Positions 60,516-64,000 of a DNA stretch of 64,000 bases are shown one piece after another. Location of the stretch: positions 1 to 64,000 of the forward strand of contig VXAZ01005693.1 in the NCBI GenBank assembly GCA_013399875.1, given 5' to 3'. This DNA is from Gymnorhina tibicen. Its lineage: Eukaryota > Chordata > Aves > Passeriformes > Artamidae. The position numbers were made by a program, and so were the translations under genes. The notes beneath the pieces were generated by a model. That model was not told the origin of the DNA. It saw nothing but the letters and a program-made list of their open reading frames with translations, and searched no databases. Position 1 is the first letter of the stretch. Each line of letters begins with the position of its first letter.

Positions 60516-63500
60516 ATTTTATACAGATGATGATATAGGCAAGGAGTAGGTCAGAAGCCTGGGAGAATTCACTCACTCCTGAGACCCTCAATTCCTCCCT
60601 GGCTGAAGCCACTGTGGGTAGGATGGGAGAGAACTTTGTCTTTGCAGCTGTGTCTGCATAGCTGACAGGGCTCATTCTCTGGCCCTGAAGTTAGATAGCA
60701 CAGTAAGCTTGTGCTCATAAAAATCTGTTATCTTACCCTTCAAAAACAGGCAGGGAAAGAAGGAGCCCACCTCCCTAAAGAGGAACTCCTGCAATTTTAG
60801 AGGATCCTTCCTCTCCTGTAGGAGAATCAGGATTTCTCTTCTCATTTCTCCATGTGGCTTGCTTAGGGACAGAGAGTGTGATCTTATGATTAGTCTGGTC
60901 CAAAGGCTCAGTATTTCTGAATTGGCCTGGTTGATGAACTTTTTATGACAGAAGGAAGATATCTTGTCTGCATTAAGCATCGGCTGCACAAGAAAAGAAA
61001 TAGTTATCAGACACTAAAGAGAGAATTTAAGGCCGATTAGAGACCATTAGAGATAATACTCCACTTTCAGGATGTTTAATATTGCACTAGTTAAAATGAG
61101 ATGAATCCAAGGAAAGCAAACTGACCCCGGGGTTGAATATGAGCTGGTGCCTCTCCAGGAAGAGAATGCATTAAAAACATGAGCACTGTTTTGACACAGC
61201 AGATCTCGGTGCTGGATCCTTCCCTATAACAAATACTCTCAGGATCAATAAAATAATTTGTTAATTTTTTTTTATTTAACCCTTGGCAACTTTGAGGTAG
61301 AGGTTGTGGTAGAAGAGAAATTTTCAAGGGAAGTAGTACTGCAATATTCTGAGAAAAATTCCATTTTATTTTCTGTTAAATTTGGGGTTGTTATCAATCT
61401 CCTCCTATCTTTAAAGTTACCTTCTTTCAAAGCATGCAGGGCTGTGAGGAATGGGGAAGAGAAGTCATGGTGGAACACCAGATCTCTTCCTTTGATGTGT
61501 TGGTGGAAAATCACTATCTTTTGTCCAGAGCTTTGCTTCATTAAGCTCTAATTTTAATGAGTGCTGCTGTAGAAAGTTAAATTCTGTCTCAGATGCTTTG
61601 GACAGGGCACTGCACAGAAAGTTTGATTTCACTGGAAGATGCACGTGTGTGATGGTGAGGAAGACTATCCACAAATGAAATTAGGAAATTTCATGGCAGG
61701 TTAAAGAGATAAAAGATTTATTAATCCCTTTGACTTCAGAATTGTCACCACTATCCCACTTAAGTGTAATATCAGGCACAGAACAAATTCAATTCATATT
61801 ATCTCTTGTTCCCTCCAAGCTATCTGTCTGTCATAGGTCCTATACAGCTTTTAAACCATGTGACATTAATTTTATGAAGCTTGAGCTGTTTGAAGCTTAG
61901 ATATCAATGAATGTGGGGGTAAAGTTCACCTCTGTGCAAATATCTGCACCTTCCATTCACAGGAAAAGAACAGACAAATAATAAGGGTAGATTTTAAAAT
62001 ATATGTATGCCCCCCAAAGAAATATATAGATGCCAAACAGGATTTTCAGTGAGAACAGCATTGCAATCAATTAGACTTAAGCTTCTAAACACTCTTAAGA
62101 ATGCCACTATAAAGGGGCTCTAGCACCAGTTACACAGACAGCTCTCCTATCCATCTCCAGTGCTAATTTCAAATTACATTTAACCCAAAGCTAGAGGTTT
62201 CACCCAAAGTTACTTACGCATCATCCAAAGTTAGAGATGAAAAGCAGACTTGAAACAGCAGCTGGTCTTGGTCTCCTCCCTAGTAGTTTTCCTCCTCTAC
62301 TTAAGGGGAAAATATAACCTGCAGTTTCTAGAGGCAAGAAGGAATTTTTTTCATCTATGGGTGAAGAAAGCAGGAAGGCATCTCTTGTTTATCTCTGGCT
62401 TCCCCAGGTCCTTGTGCCAACCTTGAGGTGGCCCAGACTGAATCACAGATTAGCTCCCAGTAATTAAAAACATCCCAGGGTGTTTCCAAAGGGAACTTCC
62501 TTTTACAGGTGCCTCTCCAGGTATATCCTTTTGTGCACTGAGCTATCCAAGCCCACTGGCTGCTCATGGTAAAAAGGTCACTAAATCCTTTCTGGCAGTC
62601 AGCCTGGCTTATCCCAGTGACTGCTTGAAAAAGCAGGTGTTTTGTGTTCTCTGTGAGGCTAAGTAGCTTTGGGTCACAGCTCCCTGAAAAAGGCAGCAAA
62701 AGCATGAAAAATGTGGAATTGTTGAACTGCAGTAGCTGAAAAAAAGCATATTTAGGTGAAGGTGAGAGAAGCAGCTCTCTGGGCTCCCCTGGCTGTGCTG
62801 ATGAAAACTCCCTTGGGTATAAACAGGAATTTAGATGTGTCCCACCTCCTTTAAATGTATGGGGAGAGAAAATAGACAATCCCTGCTGGACAGGGAAGGT
62901 GAGGAACCTTTGGCATTGACTTTTCCTTCCCTGTCCAAAATTAAATCCTCATTGTTTTCCCCACTGGACTCAGAACAAAGCTGTTTGAGTCCCCTCTACC
63001 CCATCAGTAGGAAAAGTGAAGAATCTCCACCCTCAGCAAATTCAAGTCTAGAGAGCAGCTTGAGGGAGATAAACCTCAAGATAAAAGAAAATTTTAAAAG
63101 TAGAAATGTAAATGCTTCCATCGCAAAATCTAAACCTTGCTAAATGAATAAAAAAAATCCAAAAAGCATTCTCCATTTGTAAAGAATAAATATGAAAATA
63201 GTCTATAAAAGTTAGGGTGTTTAGAGGGAAAATGCGGAGAGGTATTTAAAGAGCTCAGCGATATCTGCATTCACAAGTGATACAGAAATGGCTTAATGGA
63301 AGTAGGCAAATATTTGATATTAATGGATATTTGAACTTTAAAAAAATTAATGCTTAAAGACAAGTGAAACATTCATGTGATGTATGTTTGCTATTAGAAA
63401 AGAAGAATATTCATTAAATAGGAAGCAGTTTAATCTAAAATAAAGCTGGTCAGCTTTAAGTGAGAGTCAAATTGCCCCTCAGTTTTACCCTCCACAGCTT

Positions 63501-64000
63501 AGCAATAACTTTGAGGTAGGCAATGGTTACTTAAAACCAGTACGAAATAATTTCATTTCTTGGTTCTTTTAAAAATAACTACTAACATATTTCTGTGTGA
63601 TTCCTGACGATGCTGTAATTGATATGTGTGTACACACCTATCTGTCATGATAAATGGTGCTGTTTTATGGCCATTTAGGAAGCAAGGAATGGAAGGTAGA
63701 TTGTGAAAAATTATGTCTGTTATACAGCAATCAGTATCTCTCCAGGTTTCTACATGGATTTCAGCACTAGAGTAACAGAAGCACAAAGGTGAATACAATG
63801 GCAGCTTTAACTGGCAGAAAGAGGATGAGTTTCACGAGTGCAATCCCTTTTCAATATATTTCCAAGCTCTCACAACATCACCAGATTTGGTAAAGATTAA
63901 TTTCTGGCTTTTCCTGAGAAGTTAGATATGATTTGGAAATCTCTGCGGTAAATTCCTTTAGCATTTCACTATCCCCTTCTTTTAAGGATGCAGTGTGGGG
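60516..64000. other. Gene-free flank to the window end
   Basis: No repeat or gene was recognised. The longest open frame, 62355-62879 on the minus strand (174 codons), has no family resemblance that I can see. Confidence 0.45.

Overview
This is nuclear DNA from a bird, most likely a songbird, though the species is inferred. Three things point there: many truncated CR1 LINE 3' ends, a pair of LTRs of a familiar avian type, and a large multi-exon gene compressed into about 34 kb. There are no bacterial-style operons, CRISPR arrays or tRNA genes that I can see.

The window holds one protein-coding gene, on the minus strand: a complete voltage-gated sodium channel alpha subunit, read as SCN10A (Nav1.8). 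I assembled 26 coding exons by hand, from the ATG at 51374 to the TAG at 17393. They sum to 5,847 nt with an unbroken frame, giving 1,948 residues. All four six-helix domains are present, with the DEKA selectivity residues (D360, E904, K1364, A1658), the IFM inactivation motif, an EF-hand-like region with an IQ motif, and a PPSY motif in the tail. Many exon lengths (119, 129, 92, 142, 198, 239, 155, 174, 54, 138, 105, 271) are those I recall for mammalian SCN5A/SCN10A. Residue choices at many sites favour SCN10A over SCN5A.

Layout: 1-16.8 kb is gene-free sequence downstream of the gene. By analogy with mammals this is the side where SCN5A would follow. It contains a purine-rich tract, several CR1 fragments and a repeat island at 6.0-9.2 kb (head-to-head CR1 pieces plus an LTR-internal-LTR element). 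From 17.4 to 51.4 kb is SCN10A, with CR1 insertions in some introns. From 51.4 to 64 kb is upstream flank with CR1 copies at about 48.3 (intron 2), 54.7-55.3 and 60.1-60.5 kb. No second gene was recognised there, and the 5' untranslated exon(s) and promoter were not located.

Most notable points: a tyrosine at the pore position that is Ser in human Nav1.8 and Cys in human Nav1.5, predicting tetrodotoxin sensitivity; two AT-AC introns of different classes in the same gene; a basic insertion in the domain II S3-S4 loop; substitutions at normally near-invariant sites (two Gly in the domain II S4-S5/S5 region, an Asn in domain III S6); no counterpart of mammalian exon 18; and a four-codon upstream ORF overlapping the start codon.
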